A DNA stretch of 64,000 nt from Saccharothrix longispora (GCF_030852425.1 NZ_NSDM01000012.1:1-64000); one strand, 5' to 3'; positions 26,264 through 36,364 are shown, counted from the stretch's first letter. The notes: generated from the sequence alone by a model not told the origin. Translations and numbers: made by a program.

Positions 26264-29257
26264 GTGGCCACACGGCCCCCGGTCGGACTGCCCAGGCTGT
26301 CCCGTCGCAGCCGGATATTGCTCATCGTCGGTGCGGTGGTCCTGGTCGGTCTGATCACCGGCTCAAGGCTGCTCGGCACCTACGTCAACTGGCTGTGGTT
26401 CGGCGAGGTCGGCTTCCGCAGCGTCTACGGCACCGTGCTCGCGACCCGCCTCGGGTTGTTCGCGGCGGTGGCGCTGCTGGTGGGCGGACTCGTCGCGATC
26501 AACCTCATCGTCGCCTACCGCACACGGCCCGTGTTCGTGCCGGTCTCCGGACCCGACGACCCGGTCGCCCGCTACCGCTCGGTCGTCACCCGGCGCATGC
26601 GGCTGTTCGCGATCGGCCTGCCGGTGCTCGTCGGCGTCATCGCCGGCACCTCCGCGCAGGGGGACTGGCAGCGGTTCCAGCTGTTCCTCAACTCCACGCC
26701 GTTCGGCGTGACCGACCCCGAGTTCGGCCACGACATCGGCTTCTACGCCTTCGAGCTCCCCTTCTACACGTGGCTGCTGTCGTGGCTGTTCATCGCCACC
26801 GCGGTGTCGTTCGTGGGCGCGGTCGTGGCGCACTACCTGTTCGGCGGCATCCGGCTCGCGGGCCGCGGCGGTCAGCTCTCCGGCCCCGCGCGCGCCCACC
26901 TGGCCATCGTCGCCGGCGTGTTCATCCTGCTCAAGGCCGTCGCCTACTTCTTCGACCGGTACCAACTGCTGTTCTCCGACCGGAACGACAAGTTCGACGG
27001 CGCGAGCTACACCGACCTGAACGCGGTGCTGCCGGCGAAGCTGATCCTGCTGTTCATCGCGGTCTTCTGCGCCATCGCGTTCTTCGCGGGCGCGGTGCTG
27101 CGCAACCTCCAGCTGCCGGCCATCGCGACCGTGCTGCTGGTGCTCTCCAGCATCCTGGTCGGCGCCGCCTGGCCCGCCGTGCTGGAGCAGTTCTCGGTCC
27201 GGCCGAACGCCATCGAGAAGGAAGCGGAGTCGATCGACCGCAGCATCACGTCGACCAGGCAGGCGTACGGGCTCACCGAGGACAGGGTCGAGACCAAGCC
27301 GTACGACGGCAAGCAGAACGTCTCGCTGGACGAGCTGAAGGCCGACCAGGCGACGCTGGGCAACGTCCGGCTGCTCGACCCGGCCGTCGTGTCCAAGACG
27401 TTCACCCAGTTCCAGCAGCTGCGGCCGTTCTACGGGTTCCCGGACAAGCTCGACGTCGACCGGTACACAGTGGACGGGGACCTCCAGGACTACATCGTCG
27501 CGGTCCGCGAGCTGAACACCGCGGGCATCCCGCAGGGCCAGCGCGACTGGATCAACCAGCACCTGATCTACACCCACGGCAACGGCATGGTGTTCGCCGA
27601 GGCCAGCAAGGTCAACTCGCCGGCCAACGAGGGCGGCGACGGCGGCTACCCGGTGTTCCAGGTGGCCCAGGTCGGCCAGGACGGGAAGGTCCAGCCCGGC
27701 CCGTTCGGCGTCGAGCAGCCGCGCACCTACTACGGCGAGCTGGGCGGCGCGGGCGACTACGCGATCGTCGGCGGCCGCAGCGAGGGCGCGCCGGGCGAGT
27801 ACGACACCGACGGCTCGCAGTACACCTACACCGGCAAGGGCGGCGTCCGCATCGGCGGCCTGTTCAACAAGCTGGTGTTCGCCGCCGCCTACGGCGAGCG
27901 GAACATCCTGTTCAACTCGGCCATCGGCGACGACTCGCGGATCATCTTCGAGCGCAACCCGCGCGACCGGGTGGAGAACGTGGCCCCGTGGCTGACGGTG
28001 GACGGCGACCCCTACCCGGCCGTGGTCGACGGCCGGATCACCTGGATCGTCGACGGCTACACCACGCTCGACAGCTACCCCTACGCCCGCCGCACGCCGC
28101 TGGGCGACGCCACGAACGACTCGCTGCCGGGCGTCGCGCAGCAGCCGAACCGGGAGATCAACTACATCCGGAACTCGGTCAAGGCCACTGTGGACGCCTA
28201 CGACGGCACGGTGACGCTCTACGCGATGGACGAGCAGGACCCGGTGCTCAAGGCGTGGCAGGGCGTGTTCCCCGGCACGGTGAAGCCGGGCAGCGACATG
28301 TCGCAGTCGCTGCGCGAGCACCTGCGCTACCCGGAGGACCTGTTCAAGGTCCAGCGCGAGATGCTGTCCGAGTACCACGTGGACAACCCGCGCGACTTCT
28401 ACTCGGGCGTCTCGTTCTGGGACGTGCCGTCGGACCCGACCATCGACAACGCCACCACGGTCGAGGCGCAGCAGCAGGTCAGCCAGCAGCAGCGCGACCG
28501 GCAGCCGCCGTTCTACGTCCTGGCGGGCGACCCGACCGGTGACGCGAACGACGTGAGCTTCCAGCTGACCAGCGCCCTGGTGCGGCTCAACCGGGAGTTC
28601 ATGGCCTCCTACGTGACGGTCAGGTCGGACCCGGACAACTACGGCAAGATCAGCGTGCTGACGCTGAACAACGAGGCCAAGGGTCCGCAGCAGATCCAGA
28701 CGACGTTCCTCACCAACGGCGAGGTCTCCAGTGAGCTGAACCTGCTCACCCAGCGCCAGACGAAGGTCGTCTACGGCAACCTGCTGACCCTCCCGGTCGG
28801 TGGCGGGCTGCTCTACGTGGAGCCCATCTACATCGAACGGGCGAGCCAGAACACCCAGTTCCCGCAGCTCTACAAGGTGCTCGTCAGCTTCGGCGACAAG
28901 GTGGGCTACGCGCCGACGCTGAGCGAGGCGCTGGAGGAGGTGCTGACCGGGGCCGGGGTGCAGGTGCCCGACCCGAACACCGGCGAGCCGCCGGCGTCCA
29001 CGCCGCCGACGTCGCCCTCCACGCCCACCACGCAGCCCCAGGGCGACGGGACCGGGCAGACGGAGCTGGAGCGGGCCGTCCAGGACATCCGGACGGCCAT
29101 GGACCGGGTGAAGGCCGCGAACGCGAGCGGTGACTTCGCCGAGCTGGGCAGCGCCTACAAGGCGCTGGACGACGCGCTCAAGCGGTTCGACGCGGCCGAC
29201 GGCTCCACGCCGTCGCAGTCGTCGGCGGTGCAGCCGTCACCCACGCCGACCGGCTGA
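26264..29257 (+). CDS. UPF0182 family membrane protein
   Basis: 997 residues from GTG 26264, with AGGAG eight bases before. The longer frame to 26078 is not used. Seven membrane spans lie within the first 300 residues (ILLIVGAVVLVGLITGSRLL onward), then comes a very large extracellular domain (QFQQLRPFYGFPDKLDVDRY, GDYAIVGGRSEGAPGEYDTD). The C-terminal 100 residues form a Pro/Thr linker and a short helical pair. The family is widespread in actinobacteria and cyanobacteria, and its function is not established. Confidence 0.92.
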   Translation: MATRPPVGLPRLSRRSRILLIVGAVVLVGLITGSRLLGTYVNWLWFGEVGFRSVYGTVLATRLGLFAAVALLVGGLVAINLIVAYRTRPVFVPVSGPDDPVARYRSVVTRRMRLFAIGLPVLVGVIAGTSAQGDWQRFQLFLNSTPFGVTDPEFGHDIGFYAFELPFYTWLLSWLFIATAVSFVGAVVAHYLFGGIRLAGRGGQLSGPARAHLAIVAGVFILLKAVAYFFDRYQLLFSDRNDKFDGASYTDLNAVLPAKLILLFIAVFCAIAFFAGAVLRNLQLPAIATVLLVLSSILVGAAWPAVLEQFSVRPNAIEKEAESIDRSITSTRQAYGLTEDRVETKPYDGKQNVSLDELKADQATLGNVRLLDPAVVSKTFTQFQQLRPFYGFPDKLDVDRYTVDGDLQDYIVAVRELNTAGIPQGQRDWINQHLIYTHGNGMVFAEASKVNSPANEGGDGGYPVFQVAQVGQDGKVQPGPFGVEQPRTYYGELGGAGDYAIVGGRSEGAPGEYDTDGSQYTYTGKGGVRIGGLFNKLVFAAAYGERNILFNSAIGDDSRIIFERNPRDRVENVAPWLTVDGDPYPAVVDGRITWIVDGYTTLDSYPYARRTPLGDATNDSLPGVAQQPNREINYIRNSVKATVDAYDGTVTLYAMDEQDPVLKAWQGVFPGTVKPGSDMSQSLREHLRYPEDLFKVQREMLSEYHVDNPRDFYSGVSFWDVPSDPTIDNATTVEAQQQVSQQQRDRQPPFYVLAGDPTGDANDVSFQLTSALVRLNREFMASYVTVRSDPDNYGKISVLTLNNEAKGPQQIQTTFLTNGEVSSELNLLTQRQTKVVYGNLLTLPVGGGLLYVEPIYIERASQNTQFPQLYKVLVSFGDKVGYAPTLSEALEEVLTGAGVQVPDPNTGEPPASTPPTSPSTPTTQPQGDGTGQTELERAVQDIRTAMDRVKAANASGDFAELGSAYKALDDALKRFDAADGSTPSQSSAVQPSPTPTG

Positions 29258-29276
29258 CCAGGCGCTGAGCAACCGG

Positions 29277-29316
29277 ATCGGGTGGCCCCGGGCACGACGG
29301 GGCCACCCGATTTGCA
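29277..29316 (+). terminator. UPF0182 terminator
   Basis: A 13-base stem (ATCGGGTGGCCCC and its complement) with a nine-base loop is followed by TTTGCAT. Confidence 0.75.
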
Positions 29317-29352
29317 TCTCCGCCACCCGGCGCGTACAGTTCCAATTACCAA

Positions 29353-29429
29353 CGCGGGGTGGAGCAGCTCGGTAGCTCGCTGGGCTCATAACCCAGAGGT
29401 CGCAGGTTCAAATCCTGTCCCCGCTACCA
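29353..29429 (+). tRNA. Initiator tRNA-fMet (CAT), copy 1
   Basis: A 77-base cloverleaf with CCA encoded. The acceptor begins CGCGGGG and ends CCCCGCT-A, so pair 1-72 is C:U unpaired, the mark of initiator tRNA. Three GC pairs (GGG/CCC) flank the CAT anticodon loop at 29387-29389. Confidence 0.95.
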
Positions 29430-29433
29430 CGGC

Positions 29434-29475
29434 GAAGACCCTCTTCCGGATTTCGGGAGAGGGTCTTCTGCTTTT
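29434..29475 (+). terminator. Terminator after tRNA-fMet copy 1
   Basis: An 11-base stem (GAAGACCCTCT and its complement) is followed by CTTTT. Confidence 0.8.
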
Positions 29476-29618
29476 GGTGCACCGGGTTCCGCGTGTGCCG
29501 GGAGCGGATTCGCCGGTTTCGGCAGTACGGCTCCGCCAGGTGGTCTGAACTGCGGAAACGCGCTCGGGTACCCCCCTGTAAAACGGTTCGCGGGGGGTGT
29601 GTATAGTTCTACTTGCAG

Positions 29619-29695
29619 CGCGGGGTGGAGCAGCTCGGTAGCTCGCTGGGCTCATAACCCAGAGGTCGCAGGTTCAAATCCTGTCCCCGCTACCA
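29619..29695 (+). tRNA. Initiator tRNA-fMet (CAT), copy 2
   Basis: Identical over all 77 bases to the copy at 29353-29429. It also encodes CCA and has the unpaired C1. It has its own candidate -10 (TATAGT near 29602-29607), so the two copies are likely separate transcripts. Confidence 0.95.
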
Positions 29696-29700
29696 CGGCG

Positions 29701-29738
29701 AAGGCCCCCTTCCGGATATCCGGAAGGGGGCCTTTTGC
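29701..29738 (+). terminator. Terminator after tRNA-fMet copy 2
   Basis: A perfect 34-base palindrome (29701-29734) is followed by four T. Confidence 0.85.
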
Positions 29739-29749
29739 CTGTTCGCAGA

Positions 29750-29968
29750 TCACGTCATGTTCTCGGCCCAGTACTGGGCGCAGGTCAGCGAGCACACCCG
29801 GCCCTCGCCGCTCACCGTGCGGTGCCGGCGGATCTGCTTGCCGCACACCATGCACTCGTCCTTGCCCGCCTGTTCCGGGATCGAGCCGGACGCCCACGCG
29901 CGGGCGTTGCGCACCACCTTGGTGGTCCCGGTCGTCCACTTGGCCCCGGTCGTCCACTTGATGCCCAC
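29750..29968 (-). CDS. Small cysteine-cluster (zinc) protein
   Basis: 72 residues from GTG 29968, with GGGAGG seven bases upstream. The C-terminus has ECMVCGKQIRRHRTVSGEGR and VCSLTCAQYWAENM: two CxxC/CxxxC pairs in a TRASH-like zinc finger. The N-terminus repeats KWTTG twice (from a 13-base duplication at 29936-29964). The longer frame to 30181 lacks a ribosome site. Function unknown, probably nucleic-acid or protein binding. Confidence 0.7.
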   Translation of the reverse strand: MGIKWTTGAKWTTGTTKVVRNARAWASGSIPEQAGKDECMVCGKQIRRHRTVSGEGRVCSLTCAQYWAENMT

Positions 29969-30346
29969 AGTTGACCTCCCAGAAGAACGAACACCCGCGG
30001 TAATGGTCCCACCACCGGACGTACAAGCCACGTCGAGCGGCCGAAACCACCGGGTTGTGCTATTCACGGGGCCCTCGGACCGGGTGGATCGACGCGGCGA
30101 GTGACGTACCGCTGCCGTTAGGGTGAACGCAGAAGTGCGGCTTCCCTTGCGGGGCAATGGATTTCCACTCGGCGTGGACAACCCGGGTCAAGCGGCCGAA
30201 CGCGTGGCGCCGGCCGGCGGCCGGTTACGCAGCGGAGCTTCTCGTTGCTCCGCTTGGCCCAATTCCACTAGCCCGTGATCAGCCACAGTGGACAGAACGG
30301 CTGACCATTGTGGACACCGTGCCCACGGCGTGGCACCGTTGGGTGC
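29969..30346. other. Gene-free stretch between zinc protein and PadR gene
   Basis: About 380 bases without a supported gene. Near 30286-30324 are CCACAGTGG and a nearby TTGTGG, a loose inverted arrangement that might be the PadR operator just before the PadR start; this is weak. Confidence 0.4.
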
Positions 30347-30847
30347 GTGTCGGACCTGAATGCGACGGCGGCGGCCCTGCTGGGGCTGCTGCACGACGGA
30401 CCCAAGACCGGTGGCCAGCTCGTGGCTGAGGCCGGGGAGCGCTTCGGTGCGTTCTTCAGCGTCACCCGCAGTCAGGTCTACCGCGAGCTGCCCGCGTTGG
30501 CGGACGCCGGCCTGCTTCGCCTCGGCAAGCAGGGCCCCCGCTCCAGCCAGCAGTACGTCCTCACGGCGGCGGGCAAGAAGGCGTTCAAGAACTGGCTGCT
30601 GTCCCAACCGGGACCGGACCACCTGCGCAGTCCGCTGATCCTGCGGATGGTGCACGCCGGTTTCCTGACCCCGAAGCAGCGGCAGGGCCTCGTGGACTCG
30701 GCGCGCGCGAGCTACACCGCCGACCAGGAGGCCGCCAGGACCGCTGTGAAGACCGCGGAGGACGCCTACTCCAAGGCGGTCGCCGAGTTCGGCCTGGCCC
30801 ACGCCAAGGCCGTGCTGAAGCTGCTCGACGCCATCCCGCAGGGCTGA
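30347..30847 (+). CDS. PadR family transcriptional regulator
   Basis: 166 residues from GTG 30347. The winged helix spans ALLGLLHDGPKTGGQLVAEA to VYRELPALADAGLLRLGKQG, with the recognition helix at VTRSQVYRELPAL. The C-terminal helical dimerisation domain is NWLLSQPGPDHLRSPLILRM onward. PadR proteins repress phenolic-acid, multidrug or metal stress genes. No such gene is next to it, so the ligand and targets are unknown; self-regulation is probable. Confidence 0.88.
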   Translation: MSDLNATAAALLGLLHDGPKTGGQLVAEAGERFGAFFSVTRSQVYRELPALADAGLLRLGKQGPRSSQQYVLTAAGKKAFKNWLLSQPGPDHLRSPLILRMVHAGFLTPKQRQGLVDSARASYTADQEAARTAVKTAEDAYSKAVAEFGLAHAKAVLKLLDAIPQG

Positions 30848-30898
30848 GGCGCGCCGACCGGTCGCACTCCGCGGCCGGTCCTGGCGTAATCTTCAGCC

Positions 30899-31999
30899 GT
30901 GAACCCCGACGTCGAAGCAGACATCAAGGACCTCTCCGCCACCCTCGCGAGCATCGAGGCGGTGATGGACCTCGATGCGCTGCGCGCGCAGCTGGTCGAC
31001 CTGGAGCAGGAGGCCACCCGCCCCGACCTGTGGGACGACCAGGAGAAGGCGCAGCGGGTCACCAGCCAGCTCTCCCACAAGCAGGGCGAGCTGCGCCGGG
31101 TGACGAGCCTGCGCGACCGCCTCGACGACCTCGGCATCATGTACGAGCTGGCGGAGGACGAGGGCGACGCGGGCAGCCTCGCCGAGGCCGACACCGAGCG
31201 CGCGAAGCTCCGCGAGGAGATCTCCTCCCTGGAGGTCCGCACCCTGCTCTCCGGCGAGTACGACGAGCGCAACGCGCTGGTCACGATCCGCGCCGAGGCG
31301 GGTGGCGTGGACGCCGCGGACTTCGCCGAGATGCTCCTGCGCATGTACTCGCGCTGGGCCGAGCGGCACGGCTACTCCGTCGACGTGTTCGACACCTCCT
31401 ACGCGGAGGAGGCGGGCATCAAGTCCGCGACGTTCCGCGTCAGCGCCCCCTACGCCTACGGCACGCTGAGCGTCGAGCAGGGCACCCACCGGCTCGTGCG
31501 CATCTCGCCGTTCGACAACCAGGGCCGCCGGCAGACGTCGTTCGCCGGCGTCGAGGTGGTGCCGGTGGTCGAGCAGACCGACCACGTCGACATCGACGAG
31601 AAGGACCTGCGGGTCGACGTGTACCGCTCGTCCGGCCCCGGCGGCCAGGGCGTGAACACGACGGACTCCGCGGTGCGCCTCACGCACATCCCGACCGGCA
31701 TCGTGGTCTCCTGCCAGAACGAGCGCAGCCAGCTCCAGAACAAGGCCACCGCCATGGCGGTCCTCCAGGCGAAGCTGCTGGAGCGGCAGCGCCAGGAGGA
31801 GCAGGCCAAGATGGACGCCCTCAAGGACAGCGGGTCGAGCTGGGGCAACCAGATGCGCTCCTACGTGCTGCACCCCTACCAGATGGTCAAGGACCTGCGC
31901 ACCGAGCACGAGGTCGGCAACCCGTCCGCGGTGCTCGACGGCGAGATCGACGAATTCCTGGAGGCCGGCATCCGCTGGCGCAAGCAGCAGCAGGCCTGA
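30899..31999 (+). CDS. prfB: Peptide chain release factor 2
   Basis: 366 residues. The catalytic GGQ lies in [18 protein letters not shown]. The stop-codon recognition SPF is in [19 protein letters not shown], which identifies RF2 (UGA/UAA) and not RF1. The gene is read in one continuous frame from GTG 30899; the programmed +1 frameshift common in other bacteria is absent, as is usual in actinobacteria. It is followed by ftsEX and smpB, a conserved order. Confidence 0.97.
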   Translation: MNPDVEADIKDLSATLASIEAVMDLDALRAQLVDLEQEATRPDLWDDQEKAQRVTSQLSHKQGELRRVTSLRDRLDDLGIMYELAEDEGDAGSLAEADTERAKLREEISSLEVRTLLSGEYDERNALVTIRAEAGGVDAADFAEMLLRMYSRWAERHGYSVDVFDTSYAEEAGIKSATFRVSAPYAYGTLSVEQGTHRLVRISPFDNQGRRQTSFAGVEVVPVVEQTDHVDIDEKDLRVDVYRSSGPGGQGVNTTDSAVRLTHIPTGIVVSCQNERSQLQNKATAMAVLQAKLLERQRQEEQAKMDALKDSGSSWGNQMRSYVLHPYQMVKDLRTEHEVGNPSAVLDGEIDEFLEAGIRWRKQQQA

Positions 32000-32099
32000 C
32001 GCGTTCGGTAGCGATCTCGATCGGTCAAGCCCCTGTCGGGTGAAGTCCGGCGAGGGCGAGACGGAGGCTTCACGGGGGCCGCGAGTAGACTCGCGCCTC

Positions 32100-32789
32100 G
32101 TGATTCGCCTCGAACACGTGTCCAAGGTCTACAAGACCTCCGCGCGCCCCGCTCTCGACAACGTCTCCGTCGAGATGGACAAGGGTGAGTTCGTGTTCCT
32201 CATCGGGCCGTCCGGGTCCGGCAAGTCCACGTTCCTCCGGCTGCTGCTGCGCGAAGAAGTGCCCAGCAAGGGCCGCGTGTACGTCTCCAACTTCGACGTC
32301 GCCAAGATGTCGCGGCGCAGGGTCCCCCGCCTGCGCCAGTCCATCGGCTGCGTCTTCCAGGACTTCCGCCTGCTGACCAACAAGACCGTGGCGGAGAACG
32401 TCGCGTTCGCGCTGGAGGTCATCGGCAAGCCCCGCAACACCATCGTGAAGGTGGTGCCCGAGGTGCTCCAGCTGGTGGGCCTCGACGGCAAGGCGGACCG
32501 GATGCCCCACGAACTCTCCGGCGGCGAGCAGCAGCGGGTGGCCATCGCCCGCGCGTTCGTCAACCGGCCCCTGGTCCTGCTCGCCGACGAGCCGACCGGA
32601 AACCTGGACCCCGACACGAGCCAGGACATCATGTTGCTGCTGGAGCGGATCAACCGCACCGGCACGACGGTGCTGATGGCCACCCACGACCACTCCATCG
32701 TCGACTCCATGCGCCGCCGCGTGGTCGAGCTGGACCACGGCCGCATCATCCGCGACGACGCGCGGGGCGTGTACGGCGTGGGCCGCTGA
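32100..32789 (+). CDS. ftsE: Cell-division ABC ATPase FtsE
   Basis: 229 residues from GTG 32100. Walker A is [16 protein letters not shown], the signature [17 protein letters not shown], and Walker [17 protein letters not shown] with the switch His in ATHDHS. FtsE pairs with FtsX at the septum to activate cell-wall hydrolases such as RipC. A 53-base gap separates it from ftsX. Confidence 0.96.
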   Translation: MIRLEHVSKVYKTSARPALDNVSVEMDKGEFVFLIGPSGSGKSTFLRLLLREEVPSKGRVYVSNFDVAKMSRRRVPRLRQSIGCVFQDFRLLTNKTVAENVAFALEVIGKPRNTIVKVVPEVLQLVGLDGKADRMPHELSGGEQQRVAIARAFVNRPLVLLADEPTGNLDPDTSQDIMLLLERINRTGTTVLMATHDHSIVDSMRRRVVELDHGRIIRDDARGVYGVGR

Positions 32790-32842
32790 GCCCGTCCGCC
32801 GCGAACCCCTCGTCCCCCCGACCCTGAGGAACGCTCCCCCCG

Positions 32843-33745
32843 ATGCGTACCAGCTTCGTGTTCAGCGAGGTCGTGACCGGCCTGCGCCGGAACGTCACGA
32901 TGACCATCGCGATGATCCTCACGACCGCGATCTCGCTCTTCCTGCTCGGCATGGGCCTACTGGTCGTGCGCATGGTCGACAAGATGCAGGACAACTACCA
33001 GGGCAAGCTGGAGGTCTCGGTCCTGCTGACGAACGACGTCAGCGCGAACGACAAGGACTGCACGCAGCAGCCGTGCGCCTCGCTGCGCAGCCAGCTGGAG
33101 ACCACCTCCGGGGTCAAGACGGTCGTCTACGAGAACCGCGAGAAGGGCTTCGAGCGGTTCAAGAAGATCTTCGAGGCGCAGCCCGAGCTGGTGAAGCTCG
33201 CCCGCCCGGAGGCCATCCCGTCGACGTTCCGGGTGAGTTTGGAGGACCCCGAGCGCTCCGACGTGATCGTGCAGGCGTTCAGCGGGAAGGCCGGCGTGAA
33301 GGCGGTGAACGACCAGGGCGAGTTCCTCGCCCGGCTGTTCGACGTGCTCAACGGCCTGCGGGACGGCGCGCTCGGCCTCGCCGCGTTCCAGGCGCTGGCC
33401 GCGCTGCTGCTGATCTCGAACACCATCCAGGTGTCGGCGTTCACCCGGCGCACGGAGGTCGGCATCATGCGGCTGGTGGGCGCGACCCGCTGGTACACGC
33501 AGCTGCCGTTCCTCATCGAGGCGGTGGTGGCGGGCATCATCGGCGCCATCGCGGGCGTGCTGTGCCTGGTCGGGTTCAAGGCGGTGGCGCTCGACCGGGT
33601 GTTCGGCGACCTGTTCGACTCGGGAATCCTGCCGCAGATCGGGATGTTGGACATCCTGGTCATCTCGCCGATCCTGCTCGGCACCGCGGTGGTGATCTCG
33701 GCGTTGACGGGCTACGTCACGCTGCGCCTCTACGTCCGCCTCTAG
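32843..33745 (+). CDS. ftsX: Cell-division permease-like protein FtsX
   Basis: 300 residues. One N-terminal helix (MTIAMILTTAISLFLLGMGL) is followed by an extracellular domain (about residues 50-165) that includes two cysteines (DCTQQPC) and FERFKKIFEAQPELVKLARP. Three C-terminal helices follow, with FTRRTEVGIMRLVGATRWYT between them. FtsX transmits FtsE ATP hydrolysis to periplasmic-side peptidoglycan hydrolases. Confidence 0.96.
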   Translation: MRTSFVFSEVVTGLRRNVTMTIAMILTTAISLFLLGMGLLVVRMVDKMQDNYQGKLEVSVLLTNDVSANDKDCTQQPCASLRSQLETTSGVKTVVYENREKGFERFKKIFEAQPELVKLARPEAIPSTFRVSLEDPERSDVIVQAFSGKAGVKAVNDQGEFLARLFDVLNGLRDGALGLAAFQALAALLLISNTIQVSAFTRRTEVGIMRLVGATRWYTQLPFLIEAVVAGIIGAIAGVLCLVGFKAVALDRVFGDLFDSGILPQIGMLDILVISPILLGTAVVISALTGYVTLRLYVRL

Positions 33746-33792
33746 GGTCCGACCACCGATAACCGCTGGCGCGGTCACGTAAGGTTGCCGTC

Positions 33793-34269
33793 ATGGTCAA
33801 GGAGCGCGGTCAAAAGGTGATCGCGTCGAACCGCAAGGCTCGGCACGACTACACCATCCTCGACACCTACGAAGCGGGTGTCGTGCTCGTCGGCACCGAG
33901 GTGAAGAGCCTGCGGATGGGCAGGGCGTCCCTTGTGGACGCCTTCGCCCAGGTCGACGACGGTGAGATCTGGCTGCACGCGCTGCACATCCCGGAGTACG
34001 TCGCGGGCACCTGGACCAACCACGAGGTGCGCCGCAAGCGGAAGCTGCTGCTGCACAAGGGCGAGATCGAGCGGCTGATCGGCAAGACCAAGGAGAGCGG
34101 TCTGTCGCTGATCCCGCTGTCGATGTACTTCAAGGACGGGTACGTCAAGGTCGAGTTGGCGCTGGCCAGGGGCAAGAAGTCGTACGACAAGCGGCAGGAC
34201 CTGGCCAAGCGGGACGCGCAGCGCGAGATCCAGAAGGCGCACGGCCGCGCGCTGAAGGGCCGCTACTGA
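33793..34269 (+). CDS. smpB: SsrA-binding protein
   Basis: 158 residues. [40 protein letters not shown] and the C-terminal [20 protein letters not shown] tail that mimics the decoding helix are all typical. SmpB delivers tmRNA to stalled ribosomes. Its RNA partner is encoded 2.1 kb downstream, on the same strand. Confidence 0.97.
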   Translation: MVKERGQKVIASNRKARHDYTILDTYEAGVVLVGTEVKSLRMGRASLVDAFAQVDDGEIWLHALHIPEYVAGTWTNHEVRRKRKLLLHKGEIERLIGKTKESGLSLIPLSMYFKDGYVKVELALARGKKSYDKRQDLAKRDAQREIQKAHGRALKGRY

Positions 34270-34270
34270 G

Positions 34271-34310
34271 CACCCGGCCCCGGCGGACGCGCACGTCCGG
34301 GGGCCGGGTG
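34271..34310 (+). terminator. smpB terminator
   Basis: A 17-base near-perfect GC stem (CACCCGGCCCCGGCGGACG with its partner at 34294-34310) and a short loop lie between convergent smpB and the response regulator gene. Confidence 0.7.
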
Positions 34311-34318
34311 GCCGGGCC

Positions 34319-34963
34319 TCACCCCAGGTTGAGGTAGGCGAGCACGGCGCGCACGCGGCGGTGCTCCGAGGTGCTCGGCTCCAGCCCCAGCTTGGCGAAG
34401 ATGTTGCCGACGTGCTTCTCCACCGCGCCGTCCGACACGACCAGCGACGCCGCGATGGCGCCGTTCGACATGCCCTCCGCCATCAGGCCCAGCACCTCGC
34501 GCTCGCGCTGGGTGAGCGAGTCGACCGGGTTGCGCCGGGCACGCACCATGAGCTGCATCATCACCTCGTGGTCGATGCTCGTGCCGCCCCCGGCGACCCG
34601 GCGGACGGCGGCGACGAACTCCGACACGTCGGCCACCCGCTCCTTGAGCAGGTAGCCGACGCCGTTCGCGCCGCCCGCGAGCAGCTCCACCGCGTACCGC
34701 TCCTCGACGTACTGCGAGAGCACCAGCACCGGCAGGCCGGGGACGCGCCTGCGGGCCTCGATGGCGGCCCGCAGCCCCTCGTCGGTGAACGTCGGCGGCA
34801 TCCGCACGTCCACCAGCGCCAGGTCGGGGCGGTGCTCCTCGACGGCGGCGAGCAGCGCCCCGCCGTCCTCGACGGCCGCCACCGTCTCGATGCCCTCGTC
34901 GGCCAGCAGGCGCTGCACGCCCACCCGCAGCAGCACCGAGTCCTCGGCGATCACCACTCGCAC
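34319..34963 (-). CDS. LuxR-type response regulator
   Basis: 214 residues from GTG 34963. The receiver domain is VVIAEDSVLLRVGVQRLLAD, with phospho-acceptor Asp in LALVDVRMPP and Lys in LLKERVADVSE. The LuxR helix-turn-helix is DSLTQREREVLGLMAEGMSN then GAVEKHVGNIFAKLGLEPS. Its start overlaps the 3' end of the histidine kinase by 13 bases, so the pair is one unit. The regulon cannot be read from context. Confidence 0.93.
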   Translation of the reverse strand: MRVVIAEDSVLLRVGVQRLLADEGIETVAAVEDGGALLAAVEEHRPDLALVDVRMPPTFTDEGLRAAIEARRRVPGLPVLVLSQYVEERYAVELLAGGANGVGYLLKERVADVSEFVAAVRRVAGGGTSIDHEVMMQLMVRARRNPVDSLTQREREVLGLMAEGMSNGAIAASLVVSDGAVEKHVGNIFAKLGLEPSTSEHRRVRAVLAYLNLG

Positions 34964-36198
34964 GGCAGCTCCGTCCGGATCACGGTCGGCCCCCCGGCGG
35001 GGCTGAGCACGACGACGACGCCGTCGATCGTCGCAGCCCGGTCCGCGAGGCCCGCGAGGCCACCCCCGGGACGCACCTCGGCGCCGCCGCGGCCGTTGTC
35101 GATGACCTCGACGACCACGGAGCCGTCCGTGCGCGACACGTCGACCAGCACCTGCGTCGCACCCGAGTGCTTGGCGACGTTCGTCAGCGCCTCGGCGACG
35201 GTGAAGTAGGCGGTGCTCTCCACGGCTGTCGGCGGGCGCGGCTCGACGTCCACGCGCACCTCCACCGGGATCGGGCACCTCGCCGCCAGCGACGACAGCG
35301 CCGCGTCCAACCCCCGGTCGCCCAGCACGGACGGGTAGATGCCGCGGGCCAGGTCGCGCAGCTCGGAGATGGCGAGCTTGGCGTCGGCGTGCGCCTCGGC
35401 GATCAGCTCGCGGGCGCCGTCCGGGTCCGTCTCCAGCTTGCCGCGCGCCCGGCCGAGGCCCATGGCCACCGCCACCAGCCGCTGCTGCGCACCGTCGTGC
35501 AGGTCGCGCTCGATGCGCCTGCGCTCCACCTCCGCCGCCTCCACGCCCCGCGCCCGGCTCGCCGACAGCCGCTCGGCCTCGGCGGACAGCAGGCTCGTCC
35601 GCGACGGCCCCAGCAGCGCGCGGGCGAACGCCCCGTGACCCCGGCCCAGGGCGGTGAGCAGCCGGTACGCCAGGAAACCGAGCACCAGGCCCACCAGGGT
35701 CACCGGGAGGGCCTTCACGAACGAGTCGATCGAGTAGACGACGCCCGGCGCGAACTCGACCTCCCACGTCGCGGGCAGCCGGTGCAGGTAGAACGGCAGG
35801 GCCACGGTGGCCGCGACCGCCGACCACAGGGCCACGGTCAGCGCGAACTCGATCGCGCCGAGGGGCAGCATCACCACCCAGTACGCGAAGTCGCGCCAGG
35901 TCGCCGGGTCCTTGGCGAGCGCCTTGGCACGGGCGACGAAGCCGTCCGGCAGGGGCCGGTAGGGCCGCGCGACCTCCACGCCGAGCGCGGTCCGCACCCA
36001 GGCCCGCTCCGCCGTCGCCGCGCCGCGCGCCAGGACCATCGTCAGCACGCCGAGCGGCAGGCCCACCCAGATCAACGCGGTGCCCAGGCTGACCGCGCCC
36101 AGCGTCACCAGCAGCACGAACCAGAAGATCCCCGTCACCAGGTTCACCAGGAGGTAACCGCTGGTCCGGAGGATGCCCGGGTTGGTCCGCGTCGTCAT
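34951..36198 (-). CDS. Sensor histidine kinase (HisKA_3 type)
   Basis: 415 residues. The N-terminal half holds five or so membrane spans (SGYLLVNLVTGIFWFVLLVT and VYSIDSFVKALPVTLVGLVL among them), with a sensor domain of the DUF4118/DUF5931-like actinobacterial kind. The HisKA_3 phospho-His is in RRRIERDLHDGAQQRLVAVA. HATPase: EALTNVAKHSGATQVLVDVS and DNGRGG. It is coupled to the LuxR regulator. The signal is unknown. Confidence 0.92.
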   Translation of the reverse strand: MTTRTNPGILRTSGYLLVNLVTGIFWFVLLVTLGAVSLGTALIWVGLPLGVLTMVLARGAATAERAWVRTALGVEVARPYRPLPDGFVARAKALAKDPATWRDFAYWVVMLPLGAIEFALTVALWSAVAATVALPFYLHRLPATWEVEFAPGVVYSIDSFVKALPVTLVGLVLGFLAYRLLTALGRGHGAFARALLGPSRTSLLSAEAERLSASRARGVEAAEVERRRIERDLHDGAQQRLVAVAMGLGRARGKLETDPDGARELIAEAHADAKLAISELRDLARGIYPSVLGDRGLDAALSSLAARCPIPVEVRVDVEPRPPTAVESTAYFTVAEALTNVAKHSGATQVLVDVSRTDGSVVVEVIDNGRGGAEVRPGGGLAGLADRAATIDGVVVVLSPAGGPTVIRTELPCEW

Positions 36199-36364
36199 CT
36201 TCGTCCCCGCTCCTACGCCCGATGTCCCCGACCAGCATCGCCCGATGGGGTGGCGCGGACCATCAGGTGCGCCGGTCGACGGGGGGTGGGGACAGCCCTA
36301 CCAACCTAATGGGAATGATCGAGGGGGCTCGGCGCGTTATGCTGTACGAGAAGACCCAGGACCA

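Noticed and set aside
26363-28378. 671-codon minus frame opposite UPF0182
   Set aside because: Mirror frame of a conserved membrane protein, with low-complexity composition.
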